Assembly: GCA_001970855.1 (NCBI GenBank)
Contig: LSSN01005970.1
Location: forward strand, 1-36,880
Origin: Smittium culicis
Lineage: Eukaryota > Kickxellomycota > Harpellomycetes > Harpellales > Legeriomycetaceae
Length of the DNA stretch: 36,880 nt
Direction: 5' to 3'
The translations under genes and the position numbers were made by a program. Shown here one piece after another: positions 9,965-20,525 of the stretch. The number at the start of each line of letters is the position of its first letter. The stretch's first letter is position 1. The notes beneath the pieces were generated by a model. It was not told where the DNA came from, did not search any database, and worked only from the letters and a program-made list of their open reading frames with translations.

Positions 9965-10311
9965 TGGTTTTTGTTTTTTTTTAATTTGGATCCAATTTAT
10001 TCTACAATTTTACAATACTTAAAGCAAAGAGTAAATGGCTTTTTAGGTAAATAGAAAAATAAAGGCTTCGATCAATAATCGCGGAAGAATTTTGTTTTTT
10101 TATAAATTAGTATAACTGTATTGGCTGAAAACGGAATAATTACCAACTCAGCTATAAAACTCCAACAATTAAAACAAATAAATTGGCTTCTACTATACCT
10201 CTCCATACTGCAAATGTATTGGCTAATCAAACACAAAGGTTAAATAAGGTCAAGAAAAATCCATTATAAAGAAAAGGAAAAGTTTATTGCAGATAAAATT
10301 CTAATTCCGCA
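9965..10311. promoter_or_regulatory. Divergent promoter region between DNAJC8-like and MRM2-like genes
   Basis: A 347-bp spacer between two start codons facing away from each other, so it must hold both promoters unless transcripts overlap. The sequence is AT-rich and returns abruptly to background composition just outside the GC-rich DNAJC8-like coding region. I see no diagnostic binding site. Confidence 0.6.
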
Positions 10312-11838
10312 ATGTTGCTAACAAATAAACGTTTAATAAACTCGACAGCCAACTTCGCCGCACTAATACCAAAACCCTTCTCAACATCGATATTCCATGT
10401 AAGCTCTAATACCCATTTTATCTCCATTTCGCACGTTACTTTCTCTTTCCTCGATTCACCACAATTCTTTCTACTTGTCCAATTTAAAATTCCTCAATTT
10501 TTATTATTACGCCGTATAGCTTAGTAAGAAAGCAAAAAAAACCTCTACCTTGTGGGGCCAACGGAAAGACAATGACCAGTACATCAAGCTTGCTCAAGAA
10601 CAGGGTTATCGAGCCAGAAGCAGCTATAAACTCATAGAAATAAACAACAAGTACCAAATAATTGATAAATGCCGATACAACTACAAATCTGCTTTATCTG
10701 CAAGTTCATCCGCAAATAGCACTATCTAAATTTCGATTACAATTTCTAACATATCTATTTTTATTATTATTTATTTGATATAGAACTCGGTCGTTATTGA
10801 GTGCGGTGCTGCTCCGGGTGGATGGAGTCAAGTTTTGTCTGAAATTCTGTATAAAAATATTAAACAAAAAACACTGACCACAAACGGTATCTACATTTAA
10901 ACTGATTTTTATTATAAATTTTTTCTAGAATCTATTCATAAATACTTCCTGCTCTAAACTACTCAAATATTTTATTTTCATAAATTTTCATCAAATCTAT
11001 CTCTGTTTAGACGAAGCTGAACTTTGTGAACTTGCAGAAAATTCTATCCCCCAAATAATCTCAATCGATTTACTTTCTATGCGCCCAGTTAAAGGTGTTT
11101 CTTTCATCCAAGGCGATTTCACTTTGGAAAGCACAAAAACCCAAATTTCATCACTAATTGGCGAAAAACGAAAAGTAGGTTTGGTTTTAAGTGATATGGC
11201 CCCAAACATATCTGGAAACCGAGTTGTTGATGATACTAGATCGATGGTCAGTCAATAAATATCCCCGCACCTTTTTTTGCCTTTTATATTTCAAAATAGC
11301 ATTTATCCGCATTTTTTATTCATTAAAATATTCGCCTCTTTCATTAAAAAATGCTCATAATTAGATTTTTACAATTTAATATTTTGAATCATGCTTAACT
11401 CTAATATGTTTTTACTTTCTTTGCTATTATTTAGGACCTTTGCTTGTCTGTTTTAGACTTTTCTAAAAATCACCTTGACCAAGATGGAAATTTAGTTATG
11501 AAGGTACTTTTCATTATTTTCAAAAAATAAAACACAGTACTAATTTTTTTTCATTTCTTTCTCGCACTTTCTCACTCATTACATAAAGGAAAGAAGCACA
11601 TCTCTCGATTATCCTCTTTTTATTAGCTACACACTTTACTTGGATCTTTAACTCCTAAACTTATATACCTAATCATTATTTCTTGATTTTTATTTAGTAT
11701 TTCATGGGTGAAAGTGCGCCAATTTTAAAAAAGAACTTGCAACTACACTTCTCTAAGGTTATCTCTGAAAAACCAAAATCTTCCAGAAAAGAGTCTGCTG
11801 AACAGTATTACGTTTGTTTAGGCTACAAAAAGGTATAA
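10312..11838 (+). CDS. MRM2: FtsJ-family mitochondrial rRNA 2'-O-methyltransferase, six exons
   Basis: Exons reconstructed by reading frame and splice sites: 10312-10398, 10520-10699, 10784-10886, 11011-11246, 11435-11503, 11698-11838, giving about 271 residues. The N-terminus is Arg/Ser/Thr-rich and acid-free, like a mitochondrial presequence. Exon 2 carries GYRARSSYKLIEI, with the first catalytic Lys. Exon 3 carries the SAM-binding loop ECGAAPGGWSQVL. Exon 4 carries LSDMAPNISGN, with the catalytic Asp. The Lys at the exon 5/6 junction and the Glu in SRKESAEQYYVCLGY complete the K-D-K-E tetrad of RrmJ/FtsJ enzymes. MRM2 methylates a uridine of the mitochondrial large-subunit rRNA; that role is inferred from the presequence plus family. 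All introns are short (84-194 nt). Intron 2 only keeps frame as a GC-AG intron. The first acceptor could be 10520 or 10529. A further intron after GYKK cannot be excluded, but the family usually ends near this point. Confidence 0.85.
10700..10783 (+). other. Probable GC-AG intron (MRM2 intron 2)
   Basis: The exon frame ends in a stop at 10730-10732, so splicing is required before it. The only nearby GT (10704-10705) would leave the wrong phase, whereas GCAAGT at 10700-10705 matches the GC-AG donor consensus and restores frame with the TAG acceptor at 10781-10783. A CTAAC branch-site-like sequence sits at 10746-10750. Confidence 0.65.
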
Positions 11839-12564
11839 CTTTAATTGATACGTTCCACGCCCTTCTTTTTTACCTAGTAATAAAACTACCGCTCTTTTTT
11901 TTTTTTAAGAATATATGAGTATTATTCAATAAATTCCTCTTTGTGGTCTATAACCTTTCTCTCTTTTTAAAAAAATAAAAAGTATTTTACTCTCTCGATT
12001 TTAATTAGTGATTTAATATTTAAGCTAATCTGTCATTGATAACAATTTAATTTTTTATTTTCATAAACAGAATCAAACTTTATCATTTCATTAATATTTG
12101 AGCGATATCGTATCTTAATTAATCCAATATATATAAATACTTTATTTTAACTAATTCAACACGATTTGAATTAGTCTGGTTATCATTTATACTTGATATA
12201 TCTAAATAACCAATCTAGTATTCATAATCTTTCAATATTAGGAACTAGGCCTTATCACTACGTTTTACTAAAGAGTGATTTTATTTTTTATGGAATCATC
12301 ACGATTATTTTAAAAGATCAACTAAAAGACGATAGTTACTTATTATATATTATAAAATAATTAAAATAAGAAAATTAAATATGTTTAAAAATAGATTTAT
12401 TAACTTGTAATTACAATAAAAATCACCATTAATTTCCACATTATTAAATTTTTTTCCAAGAATATTGAACTATGTTAAAATTTTCACATTTGATTATTCC
12501 AATTTCTTTATTCATATTTGAATTAATCGATCCCATTTTTGAGCAATGATTAATAAATATTATA
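11839..12564. other. AT-rich spacer between MRM2-like gene and DIRS element
   Basis: Very AT-rich DNA with no sustained open frame. It should contain the 3' end of the MRM2-like transcript. Nothing else supported. Confidence 0.6.
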
Positions 12565-12567
12565 CGA

Positions 12568-12730
12568 GGAGAGGAGGGAAATTAAGTGTTACCATATTAT
12601 TAGATAATACTAAACCTAGTAGTAAAAACCAATTAAATAAATGAAATAAAATCAACTAATAAAAATTTTTATGCTATATAATGTAAAGTACATTATTGTG
12701 ATATCTTTATCATCTATCAGCAAAGGATAA
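12568..12730. repeat. Left inverted terminal repeat of DIRS element
   Basis: The segment starting GAGGAGAGGAGGGAAATTAA and containing AAGTGTTA, AATAAATGAA and TGTAAAGTACA matches, as reverse complement and imperfectly, the segment 16580-16745. The two arms have diverged by substitutions and small indels, consistent with an old insertion. Confidence 0.8.
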
Positions 12731-12783
12731 TGGAAACTGTTGGTCAGGACTTAGTATTTTTCCACTCCACGTATAAAATGGAC

Positions 12784-12809
12784 TAATCGAGCTCTTTAGA
12801 GCTCGATTA
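12784..12809. other. Perfect 11-bp hairpin between recombinase frame and terminal repeat
   Basis: TAATCGAGCTC (12784-12794) is followed by a TTTA loop and its exact reverse complement (12799-12809). It lies between the 3' end of the recombinase frame and the terminal repeat, where DIRS elements carry their internal complementary region. A degraded counterpart with CTCTAAAGAG occurs at about 17094-17113 in the neighbouring relic, so it was part of the element. It may act in RNA processing or circle formation; this is inference. Confidence 0.8.
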
Positions 12810-12846
12810 ATTTTAACATAATACTACAGTGAAGAGACATATCAAG

Positions 12847-14240
12847 TTACTCCAAATTTAAGATCGATTCATTCATGTTATTCGAAGAATTTCTTGTGAG
12901 TCGATGGAATGTGTCGAAGATGATATAGTTTGGCCAAAAAGCGTGTGAAACTATATCATTAGTCGGTACCCCGGCGTTTGTGGTTAAGGTAGCACTTATT
13001 TCTCTTCCTTTATGTATTGGTGCTTCAAGATCACAGCGTATTAAAATAGATAACGAGTGGGTGTATCTTATAATATTATCCACAGAAAGTGGCTTAGAGG
13101 TATCCTTAACATACCTTATATGTCTATGAACTGAACAATTTATATTGTTAATATGGAGAGTTTGGCAGGGATTGAATGCCACCTTTTCCTTGTAGGCTAT
13201 GTACGCATTTACTGGGAATAGTATTATATTCGCATGAGTGTTGATTTGGCATGATTTTTATACTGGGAGACCGCACATTTTTTCTTTAGGAGCTATGATT
13301 ATAGAATTAGCACTCATTTTTCGATGTGGCTACGTTGGTCGTCAATCGTATGGATGTCGCTGGCGCGGAGGGAGCCTGTTACTGATAACAGCCAGCAGAT
13401 TTTGACTGTGATTTGCTTAATAGTGAAGGAAGAGTTTTGGCCCCATTCTCGAAACAATTCTATAACTGGTGATATATCCATCGCCGGTCTGATGAATGAT
13501 TTAATAGAAGTATCATCTAATGTCTTGATAAATTCAGAAAACATTGGATGTGCAGCTAGCTCGGCTGGACTATCTGAAAGTTGAAGGATAGCCGATTTTT
13601 AGGCATTAATTGAGCCTACTTTCAGCTTGTCTACGGTGTATATTTCCTCCAGATAGTTTATTATTTGTGGCGCGGAAATTTGAGTAGATATTTTGTTTGA
13701 TATCCTCCGGTCTAGAAAGCGCTGGTGGATAGAACTGTACCTGAATCTACGACGTACACGTCGTTTTTTGGAAAAGATAAAGTCAATGGCGCGATTTCCA
13801 AGACCTAGCGTTTTGAGGAAACGCCGCTGATCTTTCAGGCCATCAAGCTCCAGTGCTTGTTTTCCGAGAGCGGTGACTTTCCGCTTTTTAGATCCGGAAC
13901 TACAGATGTTGCTTGAAGAAGTGGCTGTAAAATTGATAGTGACATAAGGTCTGGGAACCAGATCGTGGATTTCCACATTGATTTCACTAGAGTCATTGTA
14001 ACTCGCTCGCGGCGAACCTTGTGAATTACCTAGGCTATCAGATTCCGGGGTGGACAGCAGTATGGATTGTCGAATCTTGTCCAATTGTGGGTCAGGGCAT
14101 TCTGTTCCAGCGCTCTGTTGTCCGGGAACCAACTGTAGTATTGATCCAGCTTCCTTTTCCGGGATGATGAAAATAGGTCGACATCGTGTGGTACATACTT
14201 CGAGTTCAGTATTGAGAATATCTCCAGCGATAGAGACCAC
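12847..14240 (-). pseudogene. Broken DIRS tyrosine recombinase
   Basis: Reads from 14240 leftward. A Ser/Lys-rich N-terminal part is followed by a core-binding region (DRRISNKISTQ, then YLEEIYTVDKLKVGSINA). An in-frame TAA then interrupts the frame near 13598, followed by KSAILQLSDSP and the catalytic domain start LLSVTGSLRASDIHTID with the box-A Arg. After a frame change near 13300, the C-terminal part (13182-12847) carries GVPTNDIVSHAFW with the conserved His, then FDTFHRLTR, where the expected nucleophilic Tyr appears to be His. The 5' part overlaps the RNase H frame by about 210 nt in another frame, as in DIRS elements, where these ORFs overlap. Strand exchange activity is not expected. 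Confidence 0.82.
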
Positions 14241-15483
14241 TCAGTTTGCGCTGTTAGTCTGCTGGGGGCGTCCGCTGGATTTAGTACGGATGAAACATAG
14301 GTCACTTGTGGGCGGGTGTTGGTCTTGAGGCAGTGAGGCCATATCTTTTCTGTTAATCCCAGCAGTTCCGGGGAGGTAGTGCCCCCGAATTTCTTATCAT
14401 AGGAGAGTGTGGTTGTGTTTTCTGAGTAGACTAGCACTGATTGACCCACCACACTCTCGAGCTTCAGTGCATACAACACCGTCAATAGTTCCTTTGTATT
14501 GATATGCAGCTTCAAGATCTCGAGGTTCCATATCCCTGAGTAAGAGCGGTTTCCTGCTACTATTCCACAAGCTGAGTCGCTGGAGTCGGTAAATATCTCA
14601 AGCTCTGGCGTTTCGGGCAAGAACGAGTGACAGTTCCATGACGTTAGCTGGCTCTTCCAGAAGGACAGGTTCTGTATTTCCGGTTTCGTTAGCCTCACAA
14701 TCAGAACTCTGTTATTGAGATCTAATATTCGGCGTTGAATCAGATTCTCAGGAAGCTGGGGAACTGAAATCTGCTGGGTTTTGCCGATGAAGCTCGCCAG
14801 AAATCTCAGTTTCGTCTGGCCAGCGCTGAGAAATCTGCTGGCTTCGCTTCGGAGATCCCAGATCTTGGCTGACAGAACTTTGTGGAAAATTCTCTCGTGT
14901 TAATCACTATTCCGAGATATGTGTTCGAATGAGACAGCGTAGTAAGCAAATTATCAGGATTGACCTTGAATTCAAACACCGAGAGCTTGGAGTAGATTAA
15001 GCGCGTGTTTTTTTGGCACACATCTTTTGATTTCCTCATAATCAGCAGGCCTTCGAGGTATACCGACGCTCGAATTCCTTTCAACCTGGCCCATTCTAGA
15101 ACAGAGCGGAGAATCTTTGTTAAGATCAACGCACTCAGTGACAGACCGAATGGTAGGACGTGGAACTAGAAGCAGCGACCGTTCCAATGAAATCGGAGGT
15201 ACTTTATGCACTGCTTGTAGATCAAGATGTGCATGAAAGCATCCTGGAGGTCTAGTGACGTCAAGAAATCCTTCCAAAGGATCATTCTGCAGATGGATGT
15301 TAGAGTCTCCATCTTGAAGTTCTGTTCTTCTACACGTTGATTTAGCTTACGGAGGTCGAGGACGCGTGAGAGGCCTCCTTTCTCCTTCGGTATCGTGAAT
15401 AGCTGGCTGTAAAATCCTGGTCCCTTCTGTAGGACCTCCTCGATTGCTCTCTTGGATATCAGGGAGGCAACTTCTTTCGCCAA
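14030..15483 (-). pseudogene. Broken DIRS reverse transcriptase-RNase H
   Basis: Reads from 15483 leftward. RT motifs include GFYSQLFTIPKEKGG, RVLDLRKLNQ and TSLDLQDAFMHI with the first catalytic Asp. An in-frame stop at 15166-15168 follows KYLRFHWNGRCF, and the same frame resumes with FHVLPFGLS. The catalytic box reads SVYLEGLLIM, so both Asp of the usual YxDD are gone. A frame change near 14800 leads to the RNase H part (14698-14030): IFTDSSDSACGIV, HINTKELLTVL, then SENTTTLSY with Glu for the expected Asp, and NPADAPSRL. The frame ends with a Phe/Trp-containing block (DLFSSSRKRKLDQYYSWFPD) seen after RNase H in DIRS elements. Catalytically dead. Confidence 0.87.
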
Positions 15484-15675
15484 AACCTCGCTAGCCTCCC
15501 GTATCAGCTTTCTTTTTTACCTCCTCCGGCCGAAGTGATTCTGAGTCTGGGATCTTGAAGGGGATTCTGAATCCTCTCTCCACTACGTCCCGAACTCATT
15601 GGCTGTCCGTTATCTTGGACCATGCCGATTTGAACATATCTAGGCGGCCCCCGACAGGGGAGCCTTTCTGGATCT

Positions 15676-16492
15676 CTATTGTGACCCCTTTCCGCGGCCT
15701 CGACCTCTCCTGCGAAAATTTGATTGGTGGTCGTGAGTCTTGTGACTGGATTCAGTGGTATTTGCAGCTGTGGTGCTCGGCGCCTTAACAGTATTGCTTC
15801 TGTCTGTACCCTTAGGGATCGTACTCTGCTGGAGACTGTGAAAGGGCTGTATTAGTTGTCGTTTCGTGGCAGGATTCTTTGAAATGAGGGCCCCCAACGC
15901 CTCTTGATCCATCAGCGGTTTGACATTGATTTGACGAGCTTGGTCGATTTCTCAGTAAGTTCCAAATTCTTGTGAAGTTTTTCTAACCTTTCTTGAGTTA
16001 CTGTGGCGCAAATATCAGACAAGAGAGCTCTCATTGTGTTGGCGAAAAGGATTTCTCGATCTTTGGAAGTTTCCATAACTTTATTATCTTGGATTCGGCG
16101 GTGAACATAGTAGTCAATTGGCCGAGTTACTTGTGCCAGGGCTAACTGTATTCCATAGATAGCGGAATCTGTTTTCTTCACTGTCCTCGACGCTTTATCG
16201 CTCAGTGGTGGCGGAGTATAGTTATTGAACTATTCTTGGGGCAAGAGTGAATTGCAACCTTGCGTTCTTCTTCAGTCAGCGGTGTTTGGAAGAAGTTTTC
16301 TCCAATCGATGGAAGCGCTTCAGTCAGCTCCGAGTATACAGAAAAGTCTGTAACTGGTATCCTAGTAGAAACGTAAGGGTCTTCTGGTTCTTGTTTACAT
16401 TCCCTTTCACGTAGGAGTTGCTGTACCAGTTCGGTTAATATTTTTATTTGGTCTTGGCCAGCGGGAGCTTGATTTTCAGTTACTTGTTCCAT
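15676..16492 (-). pseudogene. Broken DIRS gag-like ORF
   Basis: Three consecutive minus-strand pieces in different frames: 16492-16202 (start MEQVTENQAPAG, Glu/Pro-rich), 16181-15912 (helical, KTDSAIYGIQLALAQVTRPI) and 15912-15676, which ends in a basic Arg/Gly tail FRRRGRGRGKGSQ. Position at the 5' end of the element and the nucleic-acid-binding-like basic tail suggest the gag equivalent. Identification rests on position more than on sequence. The second DIRS relic has a recognisable counterpart of the first piece near 20000-20200. Confidence 0.7.
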
Positions 16493-16579
16493 TGTTTAAT
16501 TTCTTTGAAGGAAGTTAAAAAAAAATTTTAAATATTCTTTAGTATAAAAATTTAAAGTTGAAAATCTTTATGCTGGTAG

Positions 16580-16745
16580 AGTACCTTTGCGAAAGTAAAG
16601 ATGGTTAGAATAACACTAACGTGTACTTTACAATATATACTATAAAAATTTTATTAGTTCATTTATTCACTCTACTTTTACTGGTTTTTAATTTTCGGTT
16701 TAATTTTATCCAATAAGATGTTAACACTTAATATTTCTCCTCTCT
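16580..16745. repeat. Right inverted terminal repeat of DIRS element
   Basis: Imperfect reverse complement of 12568-12730: TACTTTACA, ATTTATTCA, TTAACACTTAAT and TTTCTCCTCTCTG pair with the left arm in order. The gag start codon lies just inside it at 16490-16492. Confidence 0.8.
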
Positions 16746-16859
16746 GAGATATAATTGTGAGAAATCAATAAATAAAACTATTAGATTAGTGTATGCCAAT
16801 ATTGTTGGATATGCGAGTATATCATATAATTTTGAGATCAAAAATATAACAATATATCC

Positions 16860-17040
16860 AGAATACGAGAAATATTGTGTTACAATAACATTGAATAATA
16901 AAAATACTAAAATATAAGTTCAAATAAATAAAATAGAATAGTATAAACTAAAAAGCTGTTGTATTTTTTTTTTTTGGAATATACAGTAAAGTATGCACTT
17001 ATAGAATTATTATCATCTTTCTGCAGAGATAAAATTGGGC
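16860..17040. repeat. Left terminal repeat of DIRS relic
   Basis: Aligns in direct orientation with 12568-12735 of the first element: ATACGAG, then AAATATTGTGTTACAATA, AAATAAATAAAATAGAAT, CAGTAAAGTATGCACTT and TATCATCTTTCTGCAGA match in order, with substitutions and small indels. Confidence 0.7.
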
Positions 17041-18909
17041 TTGGTTGGTGGAACTTAATATGCCATACATGCTTATGAATTTTAAATTTTTCTTCGCTCT
17101 AAAGAGTTTGAATTATTTTAATATTGTAAACAAATAAGTGATATATAGATTTAGTCCAGAGATAGTATATCAGTTTGTAAGGTTACTATTAGAACCTTTT
17201 GAGAGTCTATATACGACTAAAAATTTTTTTTATCTGAAGTTATAAGAAAAAATATCATAAACAAAATCTACAGCACATGATGCTAGAGCTTCCCCAATAA
17301 CACAATCTTTGACTTTTGGTGTTTTTAGGTCAGCTAATTAATCCACTCAGATATTTTATGTACATTTTTATGCCATCTGCTGTGAGGTTTTATTGATAAT
17401 CATTCAAGTGTCTTAATCTATCGACTATTATGGTGTTTTTGGGCAAGTTAGAGCTCATTAGCAGCTCTAATAATCCGTTTTTTATATCCTCTTATTTGTA
17501 AACTGGACACAGTATTTGATCAAAGTTACGACTGTGCTGATAACATCGAATTATTAGTCATCCACGCCGCTTCAATATTTGTAATATAATCGCTAAAATA
17601 TGAATTAATTGAGCTATAATTATGTTTCCTTCATTTATACGATGTAAATTTGATTTTCATTGGAACTAATTATTAATGAAAAATCAGTTCAGCTTGAACG
17701 CGGGCTCTTTATATGATAAACCCAGTGGTTCTCTCCAGTCTTTGAATTTTTTTATTAACCACTGATTTATCAATATTAGGTTAATGAGTGATTTACCAAG
17801 GAATCGCTAAAAAAAAGTGAAATTCCTTTGAAGTACTGAATGTTAAATTTTATTTTACAATTATTCACTTACGTTAATACAGCTTATTTATATGAAATTT
17901 TAGTTTAAATCTTAAGTTTTTTTCGTAGTATATTTCGTCCAGGAAATTTACTATCTGTAGAGCCAGTGTCGATAATTAAATATTTTTTCAGTTATCTGTT
18001 CTCAAAAACGATGCTGTATACAAAAGGAATCCGAGAGTTTTCTTATTTTCTGGGTAAACTAGGTCAGATACCCATAATAACTTCTTGAGACGTAAAGAAG
18101 GTTTAATCTATGAAATCTTGGGATTGATTTACATTGATGCCTCTTGTGAAATAATTGATCCTGAGTTTTAAATAAAGCAGGCTACGATTCCCGCCATAAA
18201 CATTAGCTGGATTTGGTTGATAGCTACATCTAAGGATTTCGAAATTGTATTTCTATTCAATCTGCCATTTGAATGAGCCTCAAATATAAAAAAATATGAT
18301 TTGCTTAGTCTATTGGAGTTAACGTTAATTTGCGATATAAAATGTCTAAATCTTATAATTTTCTGTTATTTTATTCTTCGTAGAATTATTACATCCAAAA
18401 AAGAGCATCTGATATTCATTTTGATATTGAAATTTTGATATAACTATCAAATTAATTTAGCCGATATGCAAAAAATTTCAAGTCGCTCCTCGTATATGCC
18501 ATTTTTGAATTTTCAGACTTGCAGAGACAAGTAATTTTTTTTTTTTTTGCACCAGTAAATTTGAATATTTGTATACCTTGACAATTTTTCTCAGATTGTT
18601 CAGCTCGAAGAAATCGCGGATGCTAATCAGGCATCCTGCCTCTTTGAACTAGCATAAAATTGAAGGTCGACTGATTATAATAAGTTTCTAATTTCATGAG
18701 ACCATTTCTACATTATACAAGGAATAGTACTTTCTTTAATGTATTATGACTATAAAGATACCCAGAAGGAATCATACTGAGATGGAATTTCTAGTAAACC
18801 TTTTTAATAATAAATGTAAATTATTCTATCACCCAAACTCATAGAGGCCATATAGATATTCGGATGAATCGTCTTTAATATCGATATCCTATTCTCTCTT
18901 TAAAATATT

Positions 18910-19004
18910 ACTGCTCGAAATTCAGATTCAATTCTGTTTAGCACAATATTGATAATACTACCTCTATCTTTTTTTGGAATAATAAATGGACTGCTATAAA
19001 AGAT
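18910..19004 (-). pseudogene. Reverse transcriptase fragment of the DIRS relic
   Basis: Read on the minus strand this gives IFYSSPFIIPKKDRGS followed by INIVLNRIE, which lines up residue by residue with GFYSQLFTIPKEKGGLS and RVLDLRKLNQ of the first element. It is the clearest protein-level proof that 16855-20525 is a second DIRS copy. Flanking sequence is full of stops. Confidence 0.75.
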
Positions 19005-20344
19005 GTAATTTTATTTTTTCCATTCTTTGTTTGTGTTTATATGGAATTGGAAATTGATTCGTGTTCCGCTAATGTATGAGTTGTAGCTTCAATCTCTTCT
19101 TTTGCTGAAATATGTGGTGAATCTGATGCGGCTATCGCGTTGGAAGAGTATATCAGGATGACTTCTTCAAAGCTATCAATTATTGTTAAATATTAGGATT
19201 AATTTAATAATATAAATTTCAGAATAATCAGTTCTGGCCTACAAAAAACAAAATATTGTTTTTATAAGCCTAATAAATATATTCCATCAATAGAATCTGA
19301 GCTAAGATCCATTATATTATCGTTATCTTGGTTAAATACTATCTAAAAATAGTGAGGTTGGTCTTTATATGGGCCTATTTAAGGCTTATAAAGAAAGCAC
19401 TTGTGTTTTCTACTCCCTCTTCCAAATAATTTTTGTAATTTCAGCTAATCATTTCGGAGATATCTTGTATATAAATAGTCGTATTATTAAGCAGAGGCTA
19501 TCTTTACTAAGATTAAATTATGTGTATCTGACTGCTGGTTTCTAATAAAAGGAAGTCGAGTTTTTGATTTTTTTTCTGGATTCTTGATTTTTATTTACGT
19601 TTCTAGTTCTTATATGGTTTATTGCTGTATAGTTTTGTATTAAATTAGCAGATGCGGCTTCCAGATAAAAAAGTCTTCTTGTTATGGTTTTCGATTATTC
19701 GCTGTTTGACTGTTGCAGCTAAATTATCCAAAAAAAAACACTCTATGCTTGAAATAATAATACTCTGGTCTTAATTAGATATTTATAGGTTTCTTGTTTA
19801 CTGAAATGAGTAAAATAAATTAATTGAATGGATTATTTACCCTAATGATATATTTATTTCATAAAATGTTATTATTGCTTTCTTCAATGATGAGCTTACT
19901 CAATAATTTAGCAGGACTAACAAATATTTAATTAATACAATTCTTCAATAATTTGAATCGTTTCCTTGATTGTTTGTCCTTTGAACGATATTCAAAAGAA
20001 TCGTTCATCGATTGAAGGAAAGCTTGATTTAAGATCTTGATAAACTGAAATTCCAGTAGCTGGGATCCTAGATGTGGCTTATAGTTCGTTAGGTTTATAT
20101 CGAGTTATTTTTCGTCTAGTAGCATAGTGAATATGCTTGAAAGCTCTGTTTCTCTTTTCTTGGCCAGCATAATAACTCTTTTTTTTCCTTGAATCATTAT
20201 AATCTTTATATTGTTAGATCTAATAATGTTTGAATTGGTGAATAGGATTCTATAAATACGCATTTTAAATTTATTGAATAAGACAGATATTAGCTAATCT
20301 TATTCGCTTTTATTTTCGAACCTTTAAATCTAAGATACCAATTG

Positions 20345-20525
20345 CACAATAAGGCGGTAAAGTTTAAAGAATATCCTCTTAGAGATAAAATAACTAGTAT
20401 AAAAAACTTTATTGTGAAAAATATAAGCACAAAAATACATTAATGTGATTTAAATATGGGTTTATATTATCTAAATTTTCTTATAGAGCTTTATTTTTAA
20501 CTTTTTATATTGAATAAGAATTGTT
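20345..20525. repeat. Right terminal repeat of DIRS relic
   Basis: Aligns with 16580-16745 of the first element (GCGGTAAAGTTTAAAG, AGTATAAAAAACTTTATT, TTGAATAAGAATTGTTG in order). Weaker than the left arm; the outer limit is uncertain. Confidence 0.55.

Larger units (their letters stand above)
12565..16750 (-). mobile_element. DIRS-like tyrosine-recombinase retrotransposon, degenerate
   Basis: A roughly 4.2-kb element read on the minus strand: gag-like (16492 to 15676), reverse transcriptase and RNase H (15483 to 14030), tyrosine recombinase (14240 to 12847), bounded by imperfect inverted terminal repeats of about 165 bp. The absence of a DDE integrase or protease, the presence of a tyrosine recombinase whose frame overlaps the end of the RT-RNase H frame, and inverted rather than direct terminal repeats are the marks of the DIRS order. 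Several frame changes, in-frame stops and substituted catalytic residues show that it is dead. Its G+C is higher than its surroundings and much higher than that of the older copy next to it (16855-20525). The exact outer boundaries are approximate to about 20 bp. Confidence 0.88.
16855..20525 (-). mobile_element. Second, older DIRS-like relic in tandem with the first
   Basis: Heavily decayed and AT-rich, with no long open frame. Landmarks of the first element nevertheless recur in the same order and orientation: a terminal-repeat-like segment at about 16860-17040, a degraded hairpin at 17094-17113, recombinase-like sequence near 17925-17985 (GTATATTTCGTCCAGG against GTATATTTCCTCCAG), RT at 18910-19004, a gag-like match near 20000-20200 (ATCGATTGAAGGAAAGC, GCTGGGATCCTAG, TTGGCCAGC), and a right terminal-repeat-like segment at about 20345-20525. 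The distance between first and last landmarks is about 3.7 kb, so internal deletions are likely. Boundaries are approximate. Confidence 0.72.

Noticed and set aside
13324..13584. 86-residue + strand frame inside the DIRS recombinase
   Set aside because: Antisense to the recombinase frame, whose motifs (LLSVTGSLRASDIH) are clear on the minus strand.
12565..16750. Interpretation as an LTR (Gypsy/Copia) retrotransposon or retrovirus-like element
   Set aside because: No integrase, protease or direct LTRs; a tyrosine recombinase frame and inverted terminal repeats fit DIRS.
17448..17470. Hairpin TTAGAGCT with a 7-nt loop inside the DIRS relic
   Set aside because: A short 8-bp stem in AT-rich DNA with no counterpart in element 1; chance is sufficient.
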